Below, piece after piece: positions 1-11,116 of a stretch of DNA of 64,000 nucleotides; the stretch's first letter is position 1, and the number at the start of each line of letters is the position of its first letter. Under the pieces are notes generated by a model. That model was not told where the DNA came from. It did not search any database and saw only the letters and a list, made by a program, of their open reading frames with translations. Both the position numbers and the translations under genes were made by a program. Origin of the DNA: Coleophoma eucalyptorum. Taxonomy: Eukaryota; Ascomycota; Leotiomycetes; Helotiales; Dermateaceae. Location: positions 62,001 to 126,000 of the forward strand of contig JALRME010000019.1 of assembly GCA_026120035.1 (NCBI GenBank), in the 5' to 3' direction.

Positions 1-680
1 TAACTACATGGCACTTATCTCTACATATGTACGACGCACGCTCTGGAAAGAAACTTTTTTCTTCACTGTTACTCACATGACTGTAGCGTATCGCAGCGTG
101 AAGAGACTGTGCCGTGCCATATCTCTTATATACTCCGTACGCCGGAGCAGATCCAGCATCACGGAAGCTACCCGGTACCCCGCCATTTTTGTTGACACGG
201 GAAATTTGTGGATTTCAATTCCTCAAGATTTACCTCCCAAACGGCTCACAGTAATATTTAAATCCTAGCTACTTGCTAACTTAACTTTTCAATATTGCTA
301 ATTATGTAATCAGTCGAATATGAAGTATCCACTGCTACCAACAGATATTTTTGATGCCAACATTGCTCTCCATCTAGTCATGACTGAAACTAATATGTAA
401 GTACTAATCAGCATTAAAAGGGATTATGTACTGGGGTATTTGAAAACACAACAGTCAAAGATTAGACTTTTTGAATCTAAGGGCTGCGTTCATCATCGAC
501 TAATCGACTCTTCGTTCTATTTTATTTTCTGTTTTCTTTCATTTTGTTTCAGTTATACCTCATTGATCAGTCTATGACTCAGTGTTTAGTGACTGAAAAT
601 TTAATTGACCATAAAGCACCCGCCAGGTTACACAGCTTTAGCCAACCTATATAACTTTATGGGCGAAAGTGCTGTTAATT
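1..680. other. Intergenic, AT-rich, no gene supported
   Basis: This is AT-rich sequence with only short open frames. A frame at 8-268 (+) codes for 86 residues with no motif I recognise, and I do not call it. Around 630-660 there is a TATA-like stretch ahead of the transporter relic that starts at 681. Confidence 0.5.
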
Positions 681-1250
681 ATGGACCACAACCGTAAGAC
701 TCAAATCCTTATAGCTGAGAATACAGGGAAACGGGAATGTGGAGGATATGTGTGTTCGACCCAGAGTACGAGTCTAAACAGTATTGCAAGGCATTCACAA
801 GAACCCACCGGCCCTGAGGCGCCTCCGAATGGAGGCTACGGTTGGGTATGTGTCGCCTGTGTTTTTGGCATCAATGCACATACTTGGGATCTCAATGGGG
901 TGGTTATGATCTGTCTTCCTTAACTCCTTTCCCCTCAAGCTGTAACGATACCAATAATTTGTTATTTACTAACAGTATATAGGTATTCGGAGTCAACTTT
1001 GAAGGTTCGCTGGATTAAGTCCAAGTCGAACATCATGGATATACTAGGTACTTGTACATCCGTGGAAAGTCCCATGGTATGGCCATTGGTGTTGATGTGG
1101 CCTGCCTAATTGGAGCACTCGGGGTAACGGGTTTCGGAGTAGCGGACATCGGGATCGGGTTGATAGGCAAGTCTTACCCGAATCGACGACTACCCGAATC
1201 GACGACACGGAGGAGAGTAACAACATCATCGACCATCCCATCTAAATAAG
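681..1250 (+). pseudogene. Relic of an MFS monocarboxylate-transporter-like permease
   Basis: The N-terminal part (681-923) ends in the hallmark of fungal MCT/MCH-type MFS permeases: a PPxGGYGWVCV block followed by a first membrane segment ending INAHTWDLNG. A plausible intron with its acceptor at about 981 would continue with VFGVNFEGSLD and then hit a stop near 1016. A second fragment at about 1050-1170 (RGKSHGMAIGVDVAC followed by a Gly-rich hydrophobic stretch) resembles the later R-R-x-x-AxGIA loop and helix of the same family, but everything between and after is missing. What is seen is two family-like pieces and stop codons; that it is one decayed permease is inference. No complete transporter can be assembled here. 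Confidence 0.55.
1175..1206. repeat. 16-bp perfect tandem duplication
   Basis: The unit TACCCGAATCGACGAC occurs twice head to tail (1175-1190 and 1191-1206) inside the decayed transporter region. It looks like a recent small tandem duplication. Confidence 0.85.
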
Positions 1251-1359
1251 ACGGCAAAGAAGCAAATTGCCCCTTAATTCATTCTTTGAGGGAGATACTT
1301 GGGTATAACTATCCATCTGTCATTGTCATTGCCATCGTTCATTCTTCCCTTCATTCACA

Positions 1360-3113
1360 ATGCGTGCTCTCAGTCTTTCCATTGTCGCCTTTGCTAGCTT
1401 TGCTTTGGCATCCGTCCAACAGGTTCCATTGGGCCAATTGGAGCCCGAATCAAGCTCTGACTTTGCTGTCTACCAAAGTGATGTATCTCCATTGCACTCC
1501 ATCCGCATCAAACGTCAGAACTCGACTCTCTGTAACACGCCGGTGGACCAATATACGGGCTGGCTAGATGTCGGCTACAAACACCTCTTCTTCTGGTACT
1601 TTGCAGCTGAAGATATATCTCCGGATGTAACTTCGCAGCCCCTTGGTCTATGGCTTACTGGAGGCCCCGGCGGTTCCAGCATGCTAGGGATGCTTCAAGA
1701 ACTTGGTCCATGTTTGATCAATGCCCATGGCAACGGGACCGATTACAATCCTTACGGATGGAACAAGAAGACTGCTTTTGTCTTTGTGGACCAACCTGCC
1801 GGTGTGGGATTCTCGTATCTGGACGAGGGTGAGCCAGTTCCGGATAACTCGTTTACCAGTGCTGCGGACATGCAAGTCTTTTTGCAGATGTTTGTAAGCC
1901 AAGTTTTCCCCCAACATTTGGACGGCCCTCTCGTAATTACTGGTGAAAGCTATGCAGTGAGTACCACTCATCCTATCCACTATCATTAATCATATAACCG
2001 AAGCCACATGCAAAAAGAAAAATGTCAGCTGACTTGACTGAGGGTATCAGGGACATTATCTGCCAGCACTTGGAGCCGAGATAGTTCGCCAGAACAAACT
2101 ACACCCAAAACAGGTTCAGGTTCCCTTGAAATCTCTCGCTATAGGTAATGGCTACGTTTCACCACTGGACACAGCTTTCGGCTACTGGGAGACGCTCTGC
2201 ACGACTAATCCTGGGGTTCAAGAGCCTGTTTTCAACGAGACACGTTGTGAGATCATGGCTAAGAATATGCCTCGTTGCCTGGACGTAGCCAAAATATGCT
2301 ATGACCACCCTGATCCTGCAGTCTGCGCCGCTGCTGAGAAAGTCTGTTGGGATGGTGTTGTAAGCTGGTATGATAGCGAATCGTACGCTGGTGGCCGGAA
2401 CCGATTTGATAGTAAGATCTACCATAACTTTCGCTTCTGCATCTTCTTCGCCTCGTTTGACACAATGGTATTATCTACCAGCGCTAATACAACTCCGCAG
2501 TTACAATCCCTTGCGATATTGATGATTTCTGTTACGCCAATACGGCTCTCATTGAAGATTATCTCAACCTCTCTCCGGTTTTTGCAGCCCTCGGCGTCCC
2601 GCCATTCTTCAAGAATTTCACCGTGGGCTCTGATGAAGTTGCTAACGCTTTCACCCTAACAAATGATCTTGGTATTAGCATGATACCAGAGGTTCAATAT
2701 CTTCTCGCTTCTCAGATCGATATCCTAGTCTACCAGGGTAACCTGGATCTTGCTTGCAATACGGCTGGTGCGAAAAGGTGGACTAACTCAATGTCATGGA
2801 AGGGCCAGCCGGCCTTTGCAGCTAAGAGTCTGGTGCCATGGACTAGCATTGTGGGTGGAAAGGAAAAGGAGGTCGGGATGTGGAAGGAAGTTAATATTAA
2901 AATGGTTGAGGGCGATGAAAGGACGACCAGATTTGCCTTGGTTACTATTGATGGGTCAGGACATATGGTATGGTCAAGCTGTTCCTTGGTTGCTTTTCTT
3001 GTGCTGGGAGACTGTTATCAGCTAACTTTGCTTACCTTTAGGTTCCTCAGGATCAACCAGAGGTTGCCTTGGATATGTTAAACCGGTGGTTGGATGGAAA
3101 ATCTTTTGAGTGA
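1360..3113 (+). CDS. Secreted serine carboxypeptidase (peptidase S10)
   Basis: Four exons are inferred: 1360-1956, 2051-2411, 2501-2967 and 3042-3113, giving 498 residues, the usual length of the family. The first 18 or so residues are a signal peptide ([17 protein letters not shown]). The GGPGGSS oxyanion/substrate block lies near residue 105. The catalytic triad is S197 in GESYA at the end of exon 1, D402 in GNLDLACNT, and H474 in GSGHM just before the last intron. The enzyme should remove C-terminal residues from peptides at acidic pH, either outside the cell or in the vacuole. Several N-x-T/S sequons fit secretion. All three introns are short and have GT-AG ends. It converges on the alcohol dehydrogenase to its right. 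Nothing appears broken. Confidence 0.93.
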
Positions 3114-3591
3114 TAAAAGTCTTTGGTTTATTGTATGAGGTGTCCAATCTGAACTGGACAGAAAACCTTATCCAAGTAGGAATAAATTAGGTAGGGCTTA
3201 GCAAAAAGATTGCTACTTTTAAAGTATTGTGGTCTGGTTAAGTTTGATCATGAAAATACTTGTTGTATAATTTTGGTCGGATATGAAGGGCCGTACCCGC
3301 GTTTGACTTTCTACCTTCTGCCTCGTAGGCTATCAACGTTCCTTGACATCGAAAACCAAAGGGTGACTACACTAGTGTGGTGAAGTGGAAAGGGACTTCA
3401 AGATTATTCTTCCCTTTCTTCATTCTTCGTTTTGCTGTCTGCTCTTTTGGGCATCCTGCTGCATCGATCTGAGAACTAAGAGTTCAAATCCATCACTAAG
3501 ACACATATTCTAAAAATTCTAGTTCTGATTCTATGGTAAAGGCTAAAATATGCATATCCTGTCAAAATACTGGAATTCTAACATGCCAGAT
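3114..3591. other. Convergent intergenic (3' ends)
   Basis: This holds the 3' flanks of the carboxypeptidase (+) and the alcohol dehydrogenase (-). I see no gene in it. Confidence 0.6.
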
Positions 3592-4789
3592 TTATAGATC
3601 ATTCACTAAAACGTATCTATACCTCGCCTTGCCATCTTGCAGATCAACGTCTGCTTGGTTTGCTTCCTTCATTGGTCGCTGCTCTACCCATGGCTTTATC
3701 TTCTTGGCTGCGGCAAGTTGAAGCATCTCGTCAAGTTCCCATGGTGAGCCAATAGAGCTACCCCCAACCTTAATTCCGCCAGCAAGAAGGGTGAATGCAT
3801 TGATAGGTGGCAGGTTACCGGCATCAGGCGCACTAAGAGAACAATTAGAGACCATCTCCATATGCCGGATATTTCTAGAAGATAACTTACCCAACCTGGA
3901 TGAAAGTACCTCGTACTTTGAGCAGCTGAAGATAACCAGTCAGAGGGATCTTGTCGCTAGAAACAGTGGAAACAATCAAGTCGATAGATCGAGCATTAGT
4001 AGTAGCCCAGTCCTTGTCGTCATCGGTCGCAATATACTCGTCCGCGCCGAGTTCCAGGACTTCCTTTCTCTTGCTAGCCTTTCGGGAGATACCAATAACC
4101 TTATCGGCTCCAAGGGCTTTGGCGAACAATACCGCGAAATGGCCAAGACCTCCAACACCCACAATACCAACTGTCTTGCCTGGTCCACAACCATTTTGCT
4201 TCAAAGGAGAGTAGACTGTGACACCCCCGCAGAGCATAGGAGCTGCATCTACTGAGTCCAGACCATCGGGAATCTTGACTACAAAATGGCTATGGGTTCG
4301 ATTATAAGTTGCATAGCCACCCATCGACTTGCCCACATCACCAGGGTATACGGAGCCATAGGTGTTGATAGTTGAACTGCAATAAGGTTCAAGGCCATTA
4401 GAGCATTCCGGGCAATCGGGCTTTAAGCAGCTGCGGGCCTGGGCGCCTACACCGACACGATCACCGACCTTAATGTTCTTGACATTCTTGCCGACACGAA
4501 CTGCAGTACCAACGATTTCATGGCCAACGCAGCATGCTAATGGTTATTTCCTCTCAGCTTGGGGATCTCAACTCGTGGTGCATAGAATCATATAAAACTT
4601 ACGGTATGGAGTAGGGCCCCAACCCGATTTGAGCATGTGAAGGTCGGACCCACAAATCCCACAATGGCTAATCTTGATATCGACATCATCTTCCTCCCAC
4701 TTTTTGGGCTCGAACTCTTTCCATACCATGTTACCAATAGAGTTATCGTCTAGGCCGAGCCATCCTTCGAACTTATAATCGGTGGCCAT
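3592..4789 (-). CDS. Zinc-dependent NADP(H) alcohol dehydrogenase (CAD/Adh6-7 family)
   Basis: Three exons on the minus strand, 4789-4603, 4536-3891 and 3832-3592, give 357 residues, typical of cinnamyl-alcohol-dehydrogenase-like medium-chain dehydrogenases. The catalytic-zinc loop CGICGSDLH and the GHE motif (CVGHEIVG, just after intron 1) are present. The structural-zinc Cys cluster (CLKPDCPECSNGLEPYC) and the Rossmann signature GVGGLGH are intact. The C-terminus ARYRYVLVN is characteristic of the Adh6/7 group. The expected activity is NADPH-dependent interconversion of aldehydes and alcohols, often aromatic or branched, in the cytosol. Both introns (66 and 58 nt) have clean GT-AG borders. 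Substrate cannot be read from the sequence. Confidence 0.93.
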
Positions 4790-6318
4790 TGCTGCGGATT
4801 GACAATCTGAATGGGAGTCAAAGGGCCTTTTCGGACTTAAGCTTCGGTTTCAGGGGGCTGCTGAGGGTTTTAAATTCGAAGTTTCTTGGGACAAATTTCA
4901 GTCGAAGAGCAAGAAGAAAGGATGGCGAGGAGGGGTGGAAGAAGGATTATATATCTTCAGGTCCTTGACCAAACCCGCCTTGCATTCTAGCGCGTATAGA
5001 GAGATATCATGCTTCGGCGATATTGAAACGTCTTCAACTTAAGCCTCAAGCCAAGCAGTAAAGTCCGATGAGGTCATCGACCAACCGTGCTCACCAAAGC
5101 ATCGACCATCTGAGTTAAATATTGGCCGGCGATAGGATGAATGAGGAAAGAAACTTTACAACTCCGTCGGCCGACATGAGTATCGCTTACCCTGCCACGC
5201 CTCCAACTTGTCATTCGCCGAAATGCAGGAACAGACGTGTAAAGTCCTATCTCCGGCAAAGTTCGAGATGCGTCTGTGCAACTGGGCGAGGGGTGCAAAG
5301 TTAAATTGGCGAGCTCTATCGTTATCGGGATATAGTAATGCCGGTCCAGTATGTATTGCTCGCTGCGATAATAACAGTCGAGATATTGCAGTCTTCGGAT
5401 TATTGACCATCGCCAGCACTGCCTCTGGAAAAGCTTCTTCGTCCTGCAAAACTCTTGCCATATGTAGGCTTTATTAATTCAGAAATCTAGTCTAGCTGAA
5501 GCTGTTGTGTCCTGTGCAAGGCAGAAAAGATGTCCATGAATGTTAAATTCAACCTTGCGTAATAACTCCTTCTTAGGTTATGTTAAGAGAACTAGGACGC
5601 TAGCTTACGTAGATACTCCTTCCTTGCTTTATTATCTATTACTACAAAATATTTGATCCGCTTCTAGTTATGAAATAGGTCTATAGCTAGTACTCTTACT
5701 AGAGTAGTCCTATAGTATAATTCATAGGCTTCTTATTATATATAATTATATAATCTTATATAAGAGGGAAATAAGTAGTAAGAAAGTCTTCTGACTTATT
5801 TAGTAGATAGTAATAGCTAGACTTTATATTATTTCGTCACTTCGATTCCCGTAGATCTTAATCCTGACCTCATGATACAACAAGTTACATACTGTTAGAA
5901 CTTGAGACAAAAACACTCTAGTTGTCTTTGTTGGGCTAATTACTCCTTAGCTATATATATAACTTACTGATTGAATAAGTCTACACGGTTGTATCGCATG
6001 ATACATTATATAACACTACATAATAGCTTGTATAGTACTTTACTAGCTACTTTTAGGAGTCTTTAGTTAAATTCAAGGAACACATTGGTTGAGACGATAG
6101 ATATATTGTGTTATAAAACAAAACTATAGAGTCTTTGACCCCCTTAAATTGAGACATTTTGAGTTGAATTTCAATAAATAAGAAATACGCCCAAGGAAAC
6201 GACTGTTATATCTTCGAGGAAAGGTCCACCAAATAAGCTCTTACTAAAAGGAGACGCGTATAGGAGAAAGAAAATTTTACTCTTCAAGTATAGATCCACC
6301 GCCTGAGCTGCTCTTTCT
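4790..6318. other. Upstream region of the ADH and AT-rich, RIP-like tract
   Basis: 4790-5100 is the likely ADH promoter. A 101-residue open frame at 5461-5156 (-) has balanced composition but no motif I know, so I leave it uncalled. From about 5540 to 6300 the sequence is strongly AT-rich and loaded with TA dinucleotides (TATATA, CTATAG and ACTAGT-like words) without any reading frame. That is the appearance of DNA altered by repeat-induced point mutation, though I cannot compute indices or identify a parent transposon. Confidence 0.5.
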
Positions 6319-7002
6319 CTAAGAGAAGCGAAGCACGTAAGGGCATGGCGTGTCGCCCCAGCTGCCGAAGTTAGTCTCCCCGACCGTCGTCCCTGTCTTC
6401 AGCGCATTCCACATCTTTGTCCCTGCGTTTGTCATCAAACCAACATGGTGAATACTATCATCACTTGCGCCTCCGCAAGTACAAGCACTCCCAAAGAAAA
6501 CAGCATCGCCAATCCGTCGTTGGGAGTACGGTACTTTTCTGTTATAGAGATAAACCCAAATCATTAGTAGCTCTCATTTTCCGAGACAGCAGGTGACAGA
6601 GAAATTGGTGCTCACTGGAACTTCACCACCGATTCTGACTTGCAATACAAATACTTTGCTCTGTGTAGGCCTTCGCTGAACATGTCACGGCCGGTTACAG
6701 AGCAGATTGCTCAAAGCACCAGACCAGAGCAGTCAAAGCCTTTCGGTTTTCCAGTCGGACCAGAGCATCTACCGCCACCCCAAACGTCTATTGCGCGTGT
6801 CTCGTAAGCACTCAAATTCATATACTATATCCTTCAGAGAGAGGAACCAAATGTGCTCACAAGGAGTTCCAGCAACAGTCTTCGCCTTCGCTAGAATCTT
6901 CTGTCCCAGATTAAGTTTACGTTCAGAGATCTCAGTAGGTGACGCAATAGTGGTGCTCAGGAGAGCGAGAAAGATGGTGCTAATGGCAAGAAAGAATTTC
7001 AT
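6319..7002 (-). pseudogene. Secreted NlpC/P60-like protein gene with in-frame TGA
   Basis: Three exons on the minus strand are inferred: 7002-6861, 6787-6616 and 6538-6319. Exon 1 starts with a signal peptide (MKFFLAISTIFLALLSTTIAS) and ends in a KAKTVAGTP block. Exon 2 gives WGGG and the catalytic-Cys motif GFDCSGLV. Exon 3 gives the catalytic-His motif SIHHVGLM and a C-terminus CPYVLRFS. All three parts and both introns match the fungal secreted NlpC/P60-like family (peptidoglycan-type hydrolase fold). Four codons after GFDCSG the frame hits TGA (6713-6711), where the family normally has an aromatic residue (TGG to TGA is the simplest change). The product would stop at residue 72 of 177, before the catalytic His. 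No alternative splice removes the stop cleanly. I call it a recently disabled gene. Confidence 0.72.
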
Positions 7003-8890
7003 GATGATATCGGATTGCTTTTGGTCTGACGACGTAGAGTATTGTAGTGAACACTTTCCAAAAAAAGGTGTTAAAAATTTTAACAGGAGGTGTTTTTCGA
7101 ACAGGACTTGAAAGTTGGATTGGCAATAAGAGATAGAGAGAGCAGAGTGCCCACTCAATATATGCTATTTAAATAGCCGTATGACAAGTGTGACGGCCGA
7201 GACTGGACTATGAGTTGAGTTTGACTATGAAACTTGTCGTGCACATCAAGTAAAAGTAGCTTTCTGGGAGCGGTCTAGAACACTGGGAGTGATCTAGAAC
7301 ATCCTTTTTAGATGTGAATTTTATGTTAAAACGTTAAGGTATACAGAAGTTACATATATACACATTCGTCAAAACTTTCGGTTTTTTATACCTCAGGATG
7401 CTTAGTTCTTGAAACCAATGCTGGTCCTTGCTACTCCGTTAATCACAGTACTTTACAAACTCCTCGTGCCTTCGTTATACATCTTGTTCGTATATATACC
7501 GAATCAGCCTTCGATCTCAAGGAAATGGCTGTACTTTGCATGACATTCTAGCGTATCTACTATAGTTTTTCAGCCGCTGAAAAGGGTGTCTTGTGGTACC
7601 CCAGACAGTTATGCTAAGTCAAGATCCTTGTTATACTTGAAAAGGCAACATTTCAACATATCAAAAGAATTCGACGTGTTAGATGCCCTTGCCTTTGGCC
7701 AAGCTCCAAGTTATCTTGGCATAACTATTACGCCCAGTTAGAAGTACTAGCTACAGTAGACTGCAAAGGTCTTGGCACCTAACCCCAGAATTGAATTAAC
7801 TTTGCAACACTAATTCTAGTAATCGATGTCTTTATAGCACCTTTGAACTATACTGACTTTCTTTGAAATAGCCTTAGTTTGTCTCCGTATGACTGCAGCC
7901 TCTAGTGGCCCTATTAGCTAATACGTACTAAAGTAGTTCCTTGGAAGTTATATTCCTCACAGATATTGTAGCGATACTTACCTAGCCTTCAGAAATAGAC
8001 TTTTCTCCAAATAATGCCAAGGGCCCTTGCAAAACTACATTCCAAGGGGATATTTGCACAGTTTCATGTTTATCACTATAAAAATGCCTATTGGCTTCTT
8101 TCACCGACCTGCGTCGGCCAGTGTCTAGGCCCAAGGTATACATTTTAAATTTTTTTAACGGCTGATATATGCAGCGGCCTAGAACACTATCGCCGTATGA
8201 TTGTGGCAAGGCCTAGTGGCATGCTGTCAATCTATGCTTGGCGGAGTCGGCGACCGAAGAGGTATCTATGCGGAATTCTGTATTGAGTAGAATGATGGCC
8301 CTTAGGCCATAATAACAGTAGCCTCTCACTTGGATCAAACAATCATTACGATGATTCTTGACGGCATCAACGAAACGATCGATATTATGATTAACCGCTG
8401 TAATTTTCTCGCTATATATTGGTTTCCTGGGGCAGAAATGGCAGAAGAATAGCGATATAGTAATTAAAACTTTATAGATTTGCGAAGGAGAGACTTGAGA
8501 TACCAAAACCGTAGATTCTTCTTGCGACAGGGTGCATCTCTTGACCTAGGGACGTACGTTATATACATAGTATGAAGCGGTAGTAATATAATATAGCAGT
8601 ATACTAAGCACTTAGTTATACTAACTATAAATCAATATCGATACCTAGCACCCCTGTTGGTTTATGTCAGGTAACGTAACAAGTGACTAGCAAGTTAAAT
8701 CAGGTATAAAATGGGTTCATAGGTAGTTGCATCATGTGTATTGAAAAGAGTGTGAGGCAGAGAGGTATAAGTATCCCCTTCGCTAATGATACTGTATGTA
8801 ACATGTGACTAGGCCTCTTGATTGACTTATAAATGACATTCTACTATTTACAATGCGGCCAGAAAATACTTTCAATACTGATCCTTGACC
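7003..8890. other. AT-rich intergenic, no gene supported
   Basis: Only short frames without recognisable motifs occur here (for example 8209-7982 and 8506-8213 on the minus strand). A short word around CTAGAACACTGGGAG recurs in variant form near 7268-7300 and again near 8175. TA-rich patches near 8540-8640 resemble RIP-altered sequence. Confidence 0.45.
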
Positions 8891-8929
8891 CTCTAGTCAA
8901 AACAACTTAATACGAAAGAAATTGACAGC

Positions 8930-9266
8930 ACCCACTCGAAGGAAAATGCATGATTTAGCATTATGTGCAAAAGTATTGGTTCGATTTCTTCTCCAATACC
9001 CTGCATGATAATAAGCCTCAATGCGCGATCCGATTGAGATATAATTTGTGTGCGCGTCAAAAGATAAAAAAACAAAAAATAGAATAACTGACAGTTTACC
9101 ACTGGCTTGTAATGACGTCTATCGACTCATCTAGCATATGTCGAAGCTTATCGACCTGTCTGATCAACTTCATTCGGGCTGTCCGATCGCCCTTGAAGTC
9201 TTTTACCATTGTAGCAATACTATCAGCAACTTGGATCAACTCCTTATCTGTGTCTAGGGATGCCAT
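8930..9266 (-). pseudogene. Relic of a fungal O-methyltransferase N-terminus
   Basis: Starting at the ATG at 9266 on the minus strand, about 56 residues resemble the helical dimerisation N-terminus of fungal class II O-methyltransferases: a VADSIATMVKDF helix, then the Arg-rich GDRTARMKLIRQVDKL stretch. The frame ends near 9096 at a possible donor (TG|GTAAAC). Further down, at about 9000-9050, SDRALRLIIMQGI resembles the next conserved helix, which usually leads into the 'AIP' turn. No SAM-binding domain follows. The family assignment rests on general resemblance and is moderate. An intact relative lies at 17.8-19.2 kb. Confidence 0.42.
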
Positions 9267-10088
9267 GTCGGTATGTAACTCAGGTCTGGGGTGTAGGGCA
9301 AAATAGGGAGAATCAAGATGCCTAGAGAGGGAAACTAACACAAGTAGTATGAAAGAGCCAGAATTTGGTAAGTAAGGAACGCATGGGTCTAGTGTTATGT
9401 ATGATGTAGGAAGGTACCAGATGCATAACATGAGATAAGAGTTGATGTGCTAGCGAACCAGATCTCTGTGACACGTCAATTAATGGCTCCATCTATGCAA
9501 TATCATGTTCTCCTAATTGCAGCGTTAATCTTCACCAATCGATTGGGCGTAGACTAGGTATGCCACTTATTCCATAATCTGTCTTCTACTAGAAGTCCAA
9601 GAAGTCTGGGACTTTTGCCGAGCATGTCTAGTCTGGTCGCCTTGTAGTATCTTGCAGCTCGCATATGTATTACATATCCGCAACCGTATAAGCATAAGCA
9701 AATAGGGTAGTATAGCACCTGTGTCAAATTTTCGGTAATCTATCATTGATCAAGTTCTCCCTGTATTTCCGCTCTACTTGGACTCAACTACTGAATTCAT
9801 CATATCTACCAGCTACATGGCCGAATCGGCGAACAATCCACATCAAAATATCATCGAACCCAATGAGTCGCCATTTGAAGAGGAAGTTTGTGGTATTCTT
9901 TTTATTTGTGGAATAATGATGGACAAATCTAAAAGTGAATTTCTAACGACACTCATGATGCGAGGCTACCACATCCAATAGGGTCATTGTTCAGCGGCCC
10001 CCGTTATCTAGATAGCCCTATAGTATTGCTGAAGTGCCTCATTTGAACCGAAGTCAGTGCCAGTGTCAAGTGCTGTGTAACATAACAC
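9267..10088. other. Intergenic, no gene supported
   Basis: A short frame with an ATG at 9816 (+, 54 residues, ending 9981) has no recognisable motif. The remainder is ordinary AT-rich intergenic sequence. Confidence 0.45.
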
Positions 10089-11116
10089 TCACTTTGACTT
10101 GACTTTCCTCGGTAGATTCGCTGCTCTCCTTGCTGCTCTATCACCCTCTGCCAACCACTTGCAAGCCTCGATCAATTGTACCACATTAACAATTTGCTTG
10201 CCGACCATCACCGGGAAGCTAACTCTGAAAACCACTCGGACCCAAAAGGAGTTCAATTGGTTGGTCCTGGTTAATTCTGACAAAGTAGCACTTTGTAGGT
10301 TTGTGATTAGCGGCGATGCTAACAGAGTCGAAGGGCTACCAGGCGCAAGGGTATTGCCCAAGGCATCGGCCTGCAGGATTGAGTGCGAATCTAGAGGCGA
10401 AGAGAATGCCATCAGGTACAGTGCAATAAAGCAAATTTCGTTTAGAGCACACGACAAGAATAAGATAGTCTGTTGTTTTGTTGGTGGGTCAACAGTATAC
10501 ACAGGCAGGAAAGTACGCACCTTGTTTGAGTAGTATAAGTGCAAGATATAGCTTCTAGAAACATCGACCTGCTTGTGGCTTTGGTCTGGATCGCCCATTA
10601 CCAAAGTAGTATACATATGGACATAGTGGCTGGCAAGGTCTAAAGAGATAAGACCTTGAAACAGAAGTGCTACTCGAGGCCAAGTGGTGGCCAGAAAGAC
10701 TAGAAGACACGTGGTGGTACAGCGATCTGTTACCATGTCAAGAACAGCACCAAATTTAGTAGACTGTTCGAAATATCGAGCCACGTAACCATCAAGCGCG
10801 TCTAAGAGGCAGGAGACACTATAGAGAAGGGAACAAATTCGTGGGTGCAGTGGCATATAGTAAAGGGCTCCAAATGCTAAGAGGATTCGGAAATAGCCTA
10901 TTAATTATTAACGTCTTGTTATGAGGAGCAACTTAGCATCGACAAACCAATAATATTAGGCCAGAGAAGAAAGATATTCTCCTTAGTATATTCCTTGTCG
11001 TTCATCTTAGGTAGCCTGTTCTTATGTACAGTCTGTTTATCGCGTTCAGTGACTAGGGTGGGGGTAGACGGCGTTGGATTTGCAGCTTCCTTCTTGCGTC
11101 TTCTTGTACTAGACAT
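10089..11116 (-). CDS. PIS1: Phosphatidylinositol synthase (CDP-alcohol phosphatidyltransferase)
   Basis: Three exons on the minus strand, 11116-10948, 10897-10521 and 10469-10089, code for 308 residues. The CDP-alcohol phosphatidyltransferase signature D-G-x2-A-R-x8-G-x3-D-x3-D is complete in DALDGYVARYFEQSTKFG and the LDMVTDR that follows, directly after a first membrane segment. The protein is a multi-pass ER membrane enzyme that joins CDP-diacylglycerol and myo-inositol to make phosphatidylinositol. The basic N-terminus (SSTRRRKKEA) and the NIFLLWPNIIGY entry match fungal PI synthases rather than PS or PGP synthases. The second intron (10520-10470) is 51 nt and stop-free, so an unspliced reading would wrongly add 17 residues. 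Intron 1 is 50 nt with a GTTTGT donor. This is an essential, conserved gene and a good anchor for synteny. Confidence 0.9.

Noticed and set aside
5156..5461. 101-codon minus-strand frame upstream of the ADH
   Set aside because: No recognisable motif, overlapped by frames on both strands, next to a degenerate AT-rich tract.
10099..10533. 144-codon plus-strand open frame
   Set aside because: Antisense shadow of the PI synthase gene, whose CDP-alcohol transferase motif is unmistakable on the other strand.
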